Below are positions 8,966 to 17,838 of a stretch of 64,000 bases of DNA, one piece after another (the first letter of the stretch is position 1; every line of letters starts with the position of its first letter). The DNA lies in NCBI GenBank assembly GCA_035623255.1, contig DASPTU010000014.1, positions 42,790-106,789 of the forward strand, given 5' to 3'. A program made the translations under genes and the position numbers. The stretch is from JAFAGX01 sp035623255. GTDB lineage: Bacteria > Acidobacteriota > Terriglobia > Terriglobales > Acidobacteriaceae. The notes beneath the pieces were generated by a model. It worked only from the letters and a program-made list of their open reading frames with translations. It searched no databases and had not been told where the DNA came from.

Positions 8966-10264
8966 TTGCTTCTCCAAATTGAAAAACTCGTATACGGCGG
9001 CGACGGCCTGGCCCGGCTACCAGCCGATGAGCACGGGCGGGGCAAGGCTGTTTTTGTGCCCTTCGTACTGGACGGGGAGGAGATCGAGGCCACACTCCTG
9101 GAGGAGAAACGCGGATTCGCTCGAGCTCGTGCCGATGAGATCCTGCGGCCTTCCGCCAATCGGGTCGCGCCTCTGTGCTCTTACTTTCAGTCCTGCGGAG
9201 GTTGTCATTATCAGCACGCCGCTTACGAGCATCAGCTGGAAATCAAAGCCGCAATCTTGAAGGAAAATCTGCGTCGGATTGCCAAAGTCGAGTTGAACTG
9301 CGAACTCGCCCTTCATGCTTCGCCACCGTGGAATTATCGAAACCGTACTCGGATGCGGGTTCAGTCCGAACCTGAGTTTGCGCTGGGATACTACAAATTC
9401 AACTCGCACGAGCTACTGCCGATTGAACAATGCCCCATCAGCTCGCTGCTGATCAATCGTGCTCTGGCCGTGTTGTGGATCGCCGGACGCGCTGGCCATT
9501 TGCCCCACGAAATTCAGGAAATCGAACTCTTCGCCAACGCCGAAGATGAAGAACTGCTTGTCGGTGTTTATTGCGATCGAACCATCGCCGACGGAACAGC
9601 AGCATCGATTGCGAAAGCTACCAAAGAATTTCTTCCTGATGCCGCCGGCGTAGTTGTCTTCCGACGCGGTGAGCGAATAGACATGGAGGCTGAGCGAGTT
9701 GCGATGATCACCGCGGAACAGATCACCTACGCAACTCAGCACGGTCGCTTTCGAGTAAGCGCGGGCACCTTCTTCCAGGTCAACCGACACTTGGTCGATG
9801 AACTGGTGAGCATCGTTACCCAGGGAAAATCAGGGGAAGCAGCGCTGGACCTCTATGCTGGAGTTGGACTTTTCTCGATGGCGATGGCCGAGAGTTTTGC
9901 ACAGGTGGTGGCTGTTGAATCGTCACCGACCGCCTATTCGGACCTTCTCTACAATGCAAAGCCGAACGTAAGGGCGGTCCACGCTGCGACGGATCGGTTC
10001 CTGAACCAAGGCAGCCGCAAACTGCGGCCCGATCTGGTGGTGGTGGACCCACCCAGAGGCGGCCTGGGGGAAGTGGTGGTCCGCAGCCTGGGACGGTTGG
10101 GAGCGCGTCAGGTTACATACATTTCGTGTGATCCGGCAACCCTCTCTCGTGACCTCGCAGGTCTGCTAAGTGCTGGATATGGGATTCAGCGAGCCCATGT
10201 GGTGGACCTCTTTCCCCAGACCTTTCATATAGAAACTGTGTTCGAGCTTGTGAAGGCAGCGTAG
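8966..10264 (+). CDS. 23S rRNA (uracil-C5)-methyltransferase, RlmD/RumA type
   Basis: This is a 432-residue SAM-dependent RNA m5U methyltransferase of the TrmA/RumA family. An N-terminal TRAM-like barrel (LVYGGDGLARLPA) is followed by the cluster Cys set LCSYFQSCGGCHYQH (three Cys near residues 71, 77 and 80) with a fourth Cys in IEQCPIS, as in RumA's [4Fe-4S] site. The SAM site is LDLYAGVGLFSMAMAE near 293-308. VVVDPPRGG and the catalytic YISCDPATLSRDL follow, and the C-terminal HIETVFELV holds the general-base Glu. The exact target uridine cannot be read from sequence, so I give no symbol. It uses a TTG or nearby start, 34 bp after the previous gene. Confidence 0.9.
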   Translation: MLLQIEKLVYGGDGLARLPADEHGRGKAVFVPFVLDGEEIEATLLEEKRGFARARADEILRPSANRVAPLCSYFQSCGGCHYQHAAYEHQLEIKAAILKENLRRIAKVELNCELALHASPPWNYRNRTRMRVQSEPEFALGYYKFNSHELLPIEQCPISSLLINRALAVLWIAGRAGHLPHEIQEIELFANAEDEELLVGVYCDRTIADGTAASIAKATKEFLPDAAGVVVFRRGERIDMEAERVAMITAEQITYATQHGRFRVSAGTFFQVNRHLVDELVSIVTQGKSGEAALDLYAGVGLFSMAMAESFAQVVAVESSPTAYSDLLYNAKPNVRAVHAATDRFLNQGSRKLRPDLVVVDPPRGGLGEVVVRSLGRLGARQVTYISCDPATLSRDLAGLLSAGYGIQRAHVVDLFPQTFHIETVFELVKAA

Positions 10265-10390
10265 CGGTGAATAACGAAGCTGCTTAATCAGGGGATGCGG
10301 CCTCGACCACGCGCACCGAAATTGGGAGACCGGAAAAGGGTAGAGGCCGCTCCTTGTTCACGTCTTGCACACAGTTGAATCTCTGTAGCC

Positions 10391-12988
10391 GTGAATCCCG
10401 CCTCAAGCGCGACTTCTGCGCCGCGGCAAAGGGCCAGCCCCCGAGAGCCGCTGCTGTGGGCTGCGTCAGCCTACAGTGCCGGAATTTTCGCTGGACGTTA
10501 CCTGTGGCGTCCTTTCTCCTGGTGGTTGGTCGCAGCCATTGTGTTCGCGGTGTCCGCAGCTTATCTCCGGCGACGCCGGCCCCACATCGCCTTCCTTCTA
10601 GCCTGCTGCGTCCTCTTCCTGGGGGCAGCTCTCAACATTCAAGTCCGTCCTCCAGTTGGTGCTCTAAACCCTGATCTTGCCGCGGTCGCAGATGGACAAG
10701 AACTGCTTGCCACTGGGCATGTTGTCCGCGAAGGCGACTTACGCCAGCGAGCGAAAGCCGAGATCCAACAGAGACTGGATATCGAAACTGATCAGATTGA
10801 AACGGAGAACCACGGTCTGAACCTGCGTGTCCGACTTCGAATTACTGTTTACAGCCGTCCCCAGGGTGCCGCAGATGCCGTCCGCTTATTCCAATACGGC
10901 CAAAAATTGCGCTTTCCCACGAAGCTTTCGCGCCCGCGAAATTTTGGAGATCCGGGCAGCTTCGACTACCGCGGCTACCTGGCGCAATCCGGAATTGTGG
11001 CGCTCGGGTCAACCAAGGCCGAGAGTATAGAGATACTTCCCGGTTTCGCCGGCAGCCGCATCGAGTTTTGGCGCACGCGAATTTATCACAGCATAGTGAC
11101 CCGCATTCAGCGCTTGTGGGCGGGCCAAAATGCCGGACTGATGGAAGCCATGCTCATCGGCGACAACAATTTCGTCGGCCGCGATCTGCTGACAGACTTT
11201 CAGCGCACCGGCACTTATCACGTCTTGGTTATCTCCGGGCTCAAAGTGGGAGTTCTCGCCTTAGTGAGTTTTTGGTTGTTGCGCCAGTTCCGGGTCAATG
11301 CGCTCGTTTCCTCGGCGATCACTGTCCTGCTGACGATTGGCTATGCGTTATTGACCGATGTTGGCGCTCCGGTCTGGCGAGCCACGTTCATGCTCATCTT
11401 CTATTTGTGCGCCAAGGCCTTGTATCGCAGCCGAGCTGTGCTGAACACCATCGCCGCTGCCGCATTGGTTCTTCTGTTGTTTGGCCCTGATGCGCTGTTC
11501 GGCGCCAGTTTCCAACTCAGTTTTCTGTGTGTGCTGATCATCGCCGCCATCGGCATGCCTCTTGTGCAACGCACCGTTCAACCATTTTCAGCCGCTATGA
11601 GAAATCCGGGCTCCATCGCCTACGATTTCGCTCTGCCTCCGAAGCTGGTGCAGTTCCGCCTGGATTTGCGCATGCTTGCCGAGCGCCTGCAGAGACTTGC
11701 TGGTGCCCGGCTCTCCTTACCAATTCTTGCAACGATCGTGAGAGCCACGGTCCTCGGTTGCGAGTTTCTGCTGGTCTCGACCATCTTGCAGCTCGGATTC
11801 ACATTGCCCATGGCGTACTATTTTCATCGCGCCACCCTGGTATCTCTGCCGGCGAATGTGTTGGCAGTGCCGCTCACCGAGATTGCCTTAGTGACGTCGA
11901 TGCTGGCGATTGCAACCAGCTATTTCTGGTTCGGGCTGGCCAGGATTCCCGCTTTCATCGCGGCACTCTCCGTGCAAGCAATGGCCGGCTCCGTTCGCTG
12001 GCTCGGGGCAGTGAAAATTGCGGACCTGCGCGTGCCCACGCCGGGCCTTTCTGTCATTCTGTTCGCCGCAGGCAGCCTCCTGCTCGCAATGCTTCTCGCT
12101 CGCCGGCGCTGGGCTCTGGCGGCATTCGGCATGGCCGCCCTGACCGCGAGTGCACTTTGCATTTGCTTCGTGCCGCCTCGACCACACATCCGCCCGGGCG
12201 TGCTCGAGGTTACGTCGATTGATGTCGGCCAGGGTGATTCGATTCTGCTGGTTTCGCCCACAGGCCGAACTCTGCTGGTGGATGCGGGAGGGATCCCCCA
12301 TTGGATGCATTCTGAACTCGATATTGGTGAGGATGTAGTCTCACCCTACTTATGGTCTCGCGGACTTCATCGTTTGGACGTAGTTGCGGTCACACATCCT
12401 CACGCCGATCACATCGGAGGCATGCGCGCAATTCTCGCCAACTTTCATCCCCGGGAGTTGTGGATCGGTGTCGGGCCGGCGAACTCAGAATTGGAGTCGT
12501 TGTTGGTCGAAGCAAAAGCGCTCAGCGTCCCGGTAATCGTGCGCCAGGCAGGCGAGAAGTTTGACTACGCTGGTGTCAGGTTCCGTGTCCTGGCGCCCAG
12601 TGCCGACGCGGCCACTCATAGCCGCAAGAGCAACGACGATTCTTTGGTGATGAGCATCGGCTACGCTGGCACCACCGCTTTGCTGGAAGGAGACGCAGAA
12701 AAAGAAGTTGAGCGCCGAATCGCCGAGGACCAGCCCGAGGCAGATCTGCTCAAGGTTGCTCATCATGGAAGCGCCACTTCCACAATTCCTGAATTGTTGT
12801 CGGTAGTGCATCCCAGGTTTGCGGTGATCTCCGTGGGAGCCCGCAATGTTTACGGACATCCTCGCGGGGAGGTGCTGGAGCGATTGGCGCAAGCAAATGT
12901 CAAGACTTATCGGACCGATCTCAACGGCGCTGTGACGTTTTATTTAGACGGCCGCGGCGTCACTCCTTATCTGGCGGCTCTTCGATAG
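10391..12988 (+). CDS. comEC: ComEC/Rec2 DNA-uptake channel protein
   Basis: This is an 865-residue inner-membrane protein that in naturally competent bacteria carries single-stranded DNA into the cytoplasm. It shows the three usual parts: N-terminal membrane helices with a DUF4131-like periplasmic OB region (about 25-210), the Competence domain with many helices (AMLIGDNNFVGRDLLTDFQRTGTYHVLVISGLKV-type block from about 250, shown here by LVISGLKVGVLAL), and a C-terminal metallo-beta-lactamase domain with THPHADHIGGM near 667 and VAHHGSATSTIPELL. The start is GTG. Its last 29 bases overlap the convergent DUF2007 gene. No other competence gene is in the window. Confidence 0.94.
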   Translation: MNPASSATSAPRQRASPREPLLWAASAYSAGIFAGRYLWRPFSWWLVAAIVFAVSAAYLRRRRPHIAFLLACCVLFLGAALNIQVRPPVGALNPDLAAVADGQELLATGHVVREGDLRQRAKAEIQQRLDIETDQIETENHGLNLRVRLRITVYSRPQGAADAVRLFQYGQKLRFPTKLSRPRNFGDPGSFDYRGYLAQSGIVALGSTKAESIEILPGFAGSRIEFWRTRIYHSIVTRIQRLWAGQNAGLMEAMLIGDNNFVGRDLLTDFQRTGTYHVLVISGLKVGVLALVSFWLLRQFRVNALVSSAITVLLTIGYALLTDVGAPVWRATFMLIFYLCAKALYRSRAVLNTIAAAALVLLLFGPDALFGASFQLSFLCVLIIAAIGMPLVQRTVQPFSAAMRNPGSIAYDFALPPKLVQFRLDLRMLAERLQRLAGARLSLPILATIVRATVLGCEFLLVSTILQLGFTLPMAYYFHRATLVSLPANVLAVPLTEIALVTSMLAIATSYFWFGLARIPAFIAALSVQAMAGSVRWLGAVKIADLRVPTPGLSVILFAAGSLLLAMLLARRRWALAAFGMAALTASALCICFVPPRPHIRPGVLEVTSIDVGQGDSILLVSPTGRTLLVDAGGIPHWMHSELDIGEDVVSPYLWSRGLHRLDVVAVTHPHADHIGGMRAILANFHPRELWIGVGPANSELESLLVEAKALSVPVIVRQAGEKFDYAGVRFRVLAPSADAATHSRKSNDDSLVMSIGYAGTTALLEGDAEKEVERRIAEDQPEADLLKVAHHGSATSTIPELLSVVHPRFAVISVGARNVYGHPRGEVLERLAQANVKTYRTDLNGAVTFYLDGRGVTPYLAALR

Positions 12989-13274
12989 CATTGAATTCGG
13001 CCGTCTCCATTTCGTCGGGCGAGCGTCGGTATTCGTCGATGACGCGGCGCGCCTGTGCGGCATCCTCCTGCCGCACCAAAATAATCGTGCCCCCCACTCC
13101 CGGCAGAATGTCCTGTGGAGCGTCCAATGAGGTCACATCACAATCGATGCCGGCGGACTCGAGAAGGCCTCGCACCACCATGGCTTCCGACTCCTGCTCG
13201 GTATCAAAGACCCGCACCAGTTTTTCATTCGGGTCGGGCCGTTCTTTCGGCTGCGCAGATCCGGAGTTGGCCAT
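12960..13274 (-). CDS. DUF2007 domain protein
   Basis: This encodes a small cytoplasmic protein of 104 residues. The core, LVRVFDTEQESEAMVVRGLL at residues about 21-40 followed by ESAGIDCDV and IILVRQEDAAQARRVIDEYR, is the DUF2007 putative signal-transducing fold (a ferredoxin-like, PII-resembling domain). The acidic tail (EMETAEFNAIEEPPDKE) is low-complexity. GGAGGG lies five bases before the ATG, so the start is firm. The gene converges on comEC and overlaps its 3' end by 29 bp. The biochemical role of DUF2007 proteins is unknown. Confidence 0.85.
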   Translation of the reverse strand: MANSGSAQPKERPDPNEKLVRVFDTEQESEAMVVRGLLESAGIDCDVTSLDAPQDILPGVGGTIILVRQEDAAQARRVIDEYRRSPDEMETAEFNAIEEPPDKE

Positions 13275-13502
13275 GAATCCCTCCTGTCGACCGATTGTTC
13301 TGCTGATTCTAACTCGCTCCTCGTTGCCCCGTGCAGTTTTCCTTTAGCTGCTGTGGGTCCAGACCTTGGCAGAGGTAACCGAAGTATTACGCCAGAGATG
13401 CTGTTGCCTTCCACCCCAGATGCGGCCAGAATACGTTCATCGTCGGGGCGCAACGCCTCACTATCGTGCCACATCTAATCTTTGGGCTGGAAATGGGGAA
13501 GC

Positions 13503-13772
13503 ATGAATAATCAGGAACGTTTGGGTGGGGCTGCAAAACCAACTGAGAGGGAGCAGGAAGCCCGCCAAATCCGCCGCCTGCAAGTCATGATCAGCATGGT
13601 CATGTCGGTCATCAGCCAGGATCCCAACCTTACCGTCGAAGAGGCATCCGAACTTGTCGCCGGAGCAAAACGCGCGGCATTGGCCATGTTTCCCGACAAA
13701 GAGCTCGCCTATGACATCCTCTATAAACCCCGTCTGCAGCGGCTCATGAACGAACGCTTCCGCCTGCAGTAA
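13503..13772 (+). CDS. Small conserved hypothetical protein
   Basis: This encodes an 89-residue acidic/basic helical protein. The frame opens at TTG 13482, but ATG 13503 (MNNQERLGGAAKPT) follows a GGGGAAG ribosome site and is the better start. The body (EARQIRRLQVMISMVMSVI, then DPNLTVEEASELVAGAKRAAL) is predicted as three amphipathic helices without a membrane segment; the Met-rich stretch is part of a helix. The motif TVEEASELV...AAL.MFPDKE.AYDILYKPRLQRL is of a type I have seen in acidobacterial genomes without functional assignment. It precedes the large TPR gene by 66 bp and may share its transcript. Confidence 0.7.
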   Translation: MNNQERLGGAAKPTEREQEARQIRRLQVMISMVMSVISQDPNLTVEEASELVAGAKRAALAMFPDKELAYDILYKPRLQRLMNERFRLQ

Positions 13773-13838
13773 CCTGCCAGTTCGTCAAGTTGACCCTTGC
13801 AAGCCCGGCAGACTAGACTCGCAACTCAGCGGGGTCCC

Positions 13839-15449
13839 ATGAAAACACTGTCGATTGTCCTCACTCTCTCCTTGCTTATTGCAGTTCCGGCGTTTGCCGA
13901 CGACCAGGGTCATCATGAGGACCTGAAGGCGGAGCAACTGGGAACGGTTCACTTCCCGACCACATGCACGGAAAACGTGCAGAAGAGTTTCGAACGCGGC
14001 GTGGCTTTATTGCACTCCTTTTGGTACGAGGAAGCGCAAAAGCAATTTCAGCAGATTGCGCAGGATGATCTCCACTGCGCCATGGCCCATTGGGGAATTT
14101 CAATGAGCCTATGGCACCAGCTATGGAACCACCCCGATGCCAAGACCATTAAGAAGGGGAAAGCGGAAGTCAGAAAGGCGGAATCTCTGCACTCGCACGA
14201 TGACCGCGAGCGCGGCTATATCGCGGCGGTGGCCGCATTTTATGACGGTCGGAAGCAGCGCACTTATCAGGACCGCGCGAACGCGTACTCGAAAGCCATG
14301 CAGGCGGCTTCCGAGCATCACCCTGAAGATTCAGAAGCAGCGGCTTTTTATGCCTTGTCGCTGCTGGCGTCCGCTCCCGATCACGACACGACCTTTGCCA
14401 ATCAAAAAAAGGCGGCCGCAATCCTGGAAAAATTGTTTGCCGAAGAACCTGACCACCCCGGCGTGGCGCATTACCTGATTCACAGCTATGACAGTCCGCA
14501 AATGGCGCAGCTCGGACTGCCCGCGGCTCGGCGTTATGCAAAAATCGCTCCCGCTTCTCCCCACGCCTTGCACATGCCTTCGCACATTTTCGCGCGACTC
14601 GGTTTGTGGCAAGACGACATTGATTCCAACTTGGCCTCGATCGCGGCCACTCGGAAAACCGCTGCCATGCATATGGGTGGCGAGGGCCACCAGTTCCACG
14701 CCATGGATTTTCTGGAGTACGCATACCTGCAGAGTGGGCGCGAGGCTGACGCGCAGCGCCTCATCGACGAACTCAAAGCAATGCCGAAGATGAAAGACAT
14801 GTACGGTGTGGGTTTTGACCCACGCATTTACGCGTTGGCGGCGTTCCCCGCCCGCTACGACCTGGAACTTCATCATTGGTCCGATGCCGCTGCATTGACA
14901 CCGCCCGATGACGCCGATCTTTCCGATACTTCCATCATCTACTGGGCCCAGGCCATTGGTGCAGCTCGCAGTGGGAAGATCGATCAGGCGGAAACGCACG
15001 TCGCGCAACTGGTATCTATCCACCGGCAGCTTCTGCACGAAAAAAAGCCGGCTGACGCCGAGGCGGTTGACCAGGGCCGGCAAGAAGCCGCCGCTTGGGT
15101 AGCATATGCACGGGGCAAGGGTGATCAAGCCCTCGCCGCATTACGCAAGATCGCGGACAAAGAAGAGGCTGAGGGGGATGAGCCTCTTGCCATCCCGGCG
15201 CGCGAAATGCTGGCCGACATGCTGCTCGATATGAATCAGTCCCAGCAAGCTCTTGCCGAGTACGAGACTGACCTGAAATTCAATCCCAATCGGTTTAATG
15301 GACTTTACGGAGCAGCTCATGCAGCAGAACTGGCGGGCAAGAGCGATAAAGCAAACACCTATTACCGGCAGTTGCTGCAGGTTTGCGCCGGCTCGACTTC
15401 GGCTCGCCCTGAACTCAGCCACGCCAAACAATTGGTCGCGAAGAACTGA
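13839..15449 (+). CDS. Exported TPR protein
   Basis: This encodes a 536-residue secreted or periplasmic protein. From ATG 13839 it has a clean signal peptide (MKTLSIVLTLSLLIAVPAFA, cut before DDQGHH). Six or more tetratricopeptide-like helical pairs follow, beginning ALLHSFWYEEAQKQFQQIAQ and including HCAMAHWGISMSLWHQLWNHP, a signature I associate with a conserved acidobacterial TPR family. His- and Trp-rich loops (HALHMPSHIFARLGLW, MHMGGEGHQFHAMDF) suggest a metal or ligand site, though this is only inference. An upstream in-frame TTG at 13797 would spoil the signal peptide. The next gene is 24 bp away and also exported. Confidence 0.8.
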   Translation: MKTLSIVLTLSLLIAVPAFADDQGHHEDLKAEQLGTVHFPTTCTENVQKSFERGVALLHSFWYEEAQKQFQQIAQDDLHCAMAHWGISMSLWHQLWNHPDAKTIKKGKAEVRKAESLHSHDDRERGYIAAVAAFYDGRKQRTYQDRANAYSKAMQAASEHHPEDSEAAAFYALSLLASAPDHDTTFANQKKAAAILEKLFAEEPDHPGVAHYLIHSYDSPQMAQLGLPAARRYAKIAPASPHALHMPSHIFARLGLWQDDIDSNLASIAATRKTAAMHMGGEGHQFHAMDFLEYAYLQSGREADAQRLIDELKAMPKMKDMYGVGFDPRIYALAAFPARYDLELHHWSDAAALTPPDDADLSDTSIIYWAQAIGAARSGKIDQAETHVAQLVSIHRQLLHEKKPADAEAVDQGRQEAAAWVAYARGKGDQALAALRKIADKEEAEGDEPLAIPAREMLADMLLDMNQSQQALAEYETDLKFNPNRFNGLYGAAHAAELAGKSDKANTYYRQLLQVCAGSTSARPELSHAKQLVAKN

Positions 15450-15473
15450 AAAGAGCAAAAAAGGGAGGATCGA

Positions 15474-15944
15474 ATGAGCAAGTTGTCGGTGGCAATTTGC
15501 ATCGTTTGTATTGGTATATGTGTGTCGGCGCAGGATGCTCCCAAGAAGAAGATGTCGAAAGGCGGCATGCCTGACAAAGTCCTAATGCAGAAGATTTGGG
15601 ATGGTTGGTCGACCCTTGATCCGGCCAACACCGCCCAATTCTATGCATCAGGCCCGCACGTTTTCTTCGACATCGCTCCGCTGAAGTACAACAGCTGGGC
15701 TGAGTACCAGGATGGTGTGCAGAAAGTGGTGGCCGGATACAAGTCAGCAACCTTCACCGTCAACGACGACGCCCAAGTCCATTCGTTCGGCAAGACGGTC
15801 TGGGGCACCGGCACGGTCAAATTCGACATGGTGGAGAAATCCGGAAAGGACAACCGCGGCGATATGCGCTGGACGGTGGTCTGGCAGAAGCTGGGCGGAA
15901 AGTGGCTCATCGTGCATGAGCACGTCTCAGTGCCGATGCAGTGA
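15474..15944 (+). CDS. Exported SnoaL/DUF4440-like protein
   Basis: This encodes a 156-residue protein. It has an N-terminal signal peptide (about residues 1-19, ending CVSAQ) and a single NTF2-like domain. The pattern is a helix (KVLMQKIWDGWSTLDPANTAQFYA), the FFDIAPLKYNSWAEYQDGVQKV segment, and paired strands ending MRWTVVWQKLGGKWLIVHEHVSVPM, which is the classic DUF4440/SnoaL close. Such proteins bind small ligands or act as ketosteroid-isomerase-like enzymes; the substrate is not readable. GGGAGG lies about seven bases before the ATG. It follows the exported TPR gene by 24 bp and is probably in the same operon. Confidence 0.8.
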   Translation: MSKLSVAICIVCIGICVSAQDAPKKKMSKGGMPDKVLMQKIWDGWSTLDPANTAQFYASGPHVFFDIAPLKYNSWAEYQDGVQKVVAGYKSATFTVNDDAQVHSFGKTVWGTGTVKFDMVEKSGKDNRGDMRWTVVWQKLGGKWLIVHEHVSVPMQ

Positions 15945-16031
15945 TAGGAGGGAAACCTTGTCCGTTGCCTGGTGCGGCGACGCACCCCGCACCCCTCTGC
16001 TATGCCACGACCCCACTTTGAAGTCGCGCGG

Positions 16032-16400
16032 TTACCCGCCGTAGGTTCCTGTTGCCGATTCCTTCTCACGCGAGAAGCGATCGCGAACTTTGCCGGCAAG
16101 GTTTTCGCGAGTTTCCTCGCCACTTGCCGGAGCAAGTAGCATCCCAACCCCCACGCCGATGCCGATACCAATCAAAAGGGCGGCCGCGGTGCTCAGGCCT
16201 CTGTGCTCCTTGCCACGGATCACATCGCTGGCTCGGCTGGCCCGCTCTTGTGCCGTGTCGACGAAATCGTGCGCACGGCTACCAGCCTGTTCGGAAAAAT
16301 CACTTACTCCCTCACTAATGCGTTCGCGTAAGGAATCAAGTAGATATAAGCCAGTTCCCAGAGCAATATTGGCAAGAATGTTTTCTTTTCGCAGTTTCAT
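16032..16400 (-). CDS. YtxH-domain protein
   Basis: This encodes a 122-residue protein. An N-terminal amphipathic region (NILANIALGTGLYLLDSLRERI) and a basic middle (FVDTAQERASRASDVIRG) lead to a single Gly-rich membrane helix, ALLIGIGIGVGVGMLLAP. The typical YtxH sequence PASGEETRENLAGKVRDRF follows. YtxH proteins are small general-stress-type membrane proteins of unknown activity. The usual order is membrane helix first; here there are about 75 residues before it. The gene is the last of the minus-strand block and 108 bp from the lipase-like gene. Confidence 0.8.
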   Translation of the reverse strand: MKLRKENILANIALGTGLYLLDSLRERISEGVSDFSEQAGSRAHDFVDTAQERASRASDVIRGKEHRGLSTAAALLIGIGIGVGVGMLLAPASGEETRENLAGKVRDRFSREKESATGTYGG

Positions 16401-16507
16401 AGTTCCTTACCCACTTTCCACCTGTCCTAATCTTAAGCCGAAGGCTTGGCGTTCGCCATTACGGTAAATGCTGCATTTGTGAGCGCGCCTCTTACCTGCC
16501 GCCCTGG

Positions 16508-17785
16508 TCAATGTTGTCCTGAACAGTTGCCCGGTGCTGATCTTCCGGCGAAGCGGCCCTGGATCCATTCAATCTGGGCCCTTACGGAGTCGCCGATCAG
16601 ACTTCCTGGGTCCGCAACCTCATATTGATCGAGCTGAACTTTGTCGCCTTGCCGGCACATCCTCGCGAGCGCTCTCGATGTTGCGCCGCCAGGATCTGCC
16701 TCGCTGGCGATGACGAGTATTGGTCCGGATGCTGGCTTTTGACCGGGAGCGCTGCGAGCGAAATATTGGCGCACAATGTTGTTGCTTTGCCAATTCGGCT
16801 GGAAGAGCTCGGACTCAGGCAGTTTGTTCTGAACGGTCTCTGGACCGCCGCATCCATTTTCGATCTGCGTGAGAAGTCCCAGGCCTTTCTCAGTCAGCAT
16901 GTCTGCTGGATTGAACTCCGGGAAGATTGTCTTGATCCCATAGGCGAGTAGGAACAGGGAAGCCGGATCCGGACGCGCGTAGCGATCTTGGAGATCAGAC
17001 AACCCCGAGATGGCGATTGCGCCCAGGTAATTGGAATCCCCTGTATCGTGTTCCAACTCCGCCACTGAAATCACGGCCAGGCTGCCTTCGCCAGTCCCGA
17101 TGGCCACCCACCGCGCCCCGAGCGGTGGCACTGCCGCTCGCGCCGCCGGAACTGAATTGATGACATCAGACCCATTCGATTGCATGTCGGCAAAGGCGTT
17201 GCGGAAACTGCTGCCCAGTCCGGCATAGTCAGACGCCACAACTGCATACCCAAGGCCCACGTACATTGAGAGCAACGGGCCGTGCTGCAGATTTCGGCTC
17301 AACGATGGAGCACATCGGCGCGCGACGCCATTGAGATCATGCGCCCAGGCGATAACGGGCCAACCGCCAGCCGGAGTCTTCCCCTCCGGATATAGCACCA
17401 CGCCCGACGCGGCCACGTCTTCTCCGCGCGCCGAACGCGAGTGGTAGAGGATCCGAGTCGCCAAGACGCTCGGCGAAAGATCGTATTCGTCAAACTCTTC
17501 TTTTCGGATTAATTCGCCGGGTTTGCCCGCAGGTAGAGGCGTCGGAGTGTCATAAAACTTGGTAAGCGGGAAGTATCGTCGAACTTCAGGTTTAGCACTG
17601 TTCGACTGATTGGCCGTTGCATCGGCATTCGGCTTCTCAGACGAGAGGGCAGTGGAACACAAAACAATTGCGCCGGCCAGTAAGATGCACGCAAGAACGA
17701 ACCTCGGACGCTTCCAGCAGATCACAAAGCCACCGAGATTTGCGAAACCATATCCATTCGGTCTTTTCTCTATTTTCTCGCTCAC
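16508..17785 (-). CDS. Secretory-lipase-like alpha/beta hydrolase, catalytic residues lost
   Basis: This 425-residue protein starts at GTG with one N-terminal membrane anchor (about 28-45, RFVLACILLAGAIVLCST). The rest follows the LIP secretory-lipase fold: VLATRILYHSRSARGEDVAASGVVLYPEG-type entry, PVIAWAHDLNGVARRCAPS near 143-161, and YVGLGYAVVASDYAGLG near 174-190. The nucleophile elbow, which should read G-H-S-Q-G, is G230-T-G232-E-G234, so the serine is Gly. Asp364 (IASEADPGG) is kept. The catalytic His of the ADHG motif is Pro393 (VADPGSL). Hydrolase activity by the usual triad is therefore not expected; a binding or scaffold role is possible. It is downstream of the acyl-ligase fusion by 53 bp. 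Confidence 0.82.
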   Translation of the reverse strand: MSEKIEKRPNGYGFANLGGFVICWKRPRFVLACILLAGAIVLCSTALSSEKPNADATANQSNSAKPEVRRYFPLTKFYDTPTPLPAGKPGELIRKEEFDEYDLSPSVLATRILYHSRSARGEDVAASGVVLYPEGKTPAGGWPVIAWAHDLNGVARRCAPSLSRNLQHGPLLSMYVGLGYAVVASDYAGLGSSFRNAFADMQSNGSDVINSVPAARAAVPPLGARWVAIGTGEGSLAVISVAELEHDTGDSNYLGAIAISGLSDLQDRYARPDPASLFLLAYGIKTIFPEFNPADMLTEKGLGLLTQIENGCGGPETVQNKLPESELFQPNWQSNNIVRQYFARSAPGQKPASGPILVIASEADPGGATSRALARMCRQGDKVQLDQYEVADPGSLIGDSVRAQIEWIQGRFAGRSAPGNCSGQH

Positions 17786-17838
17786 CGCCTGTGAAATACC
17801 TCTTCAGATTGCGAGATTCGGGCCAGAAACGGACAGGG

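Noticed and set aside
10297..10350. GCGGCCTC/GAGGCCGC inverted repeat after the rRNA methyltransferase as a terminator
   Set aside because: The loop is 38 bases and no T-run follows, so it is not a convincing intrinsic terminator.
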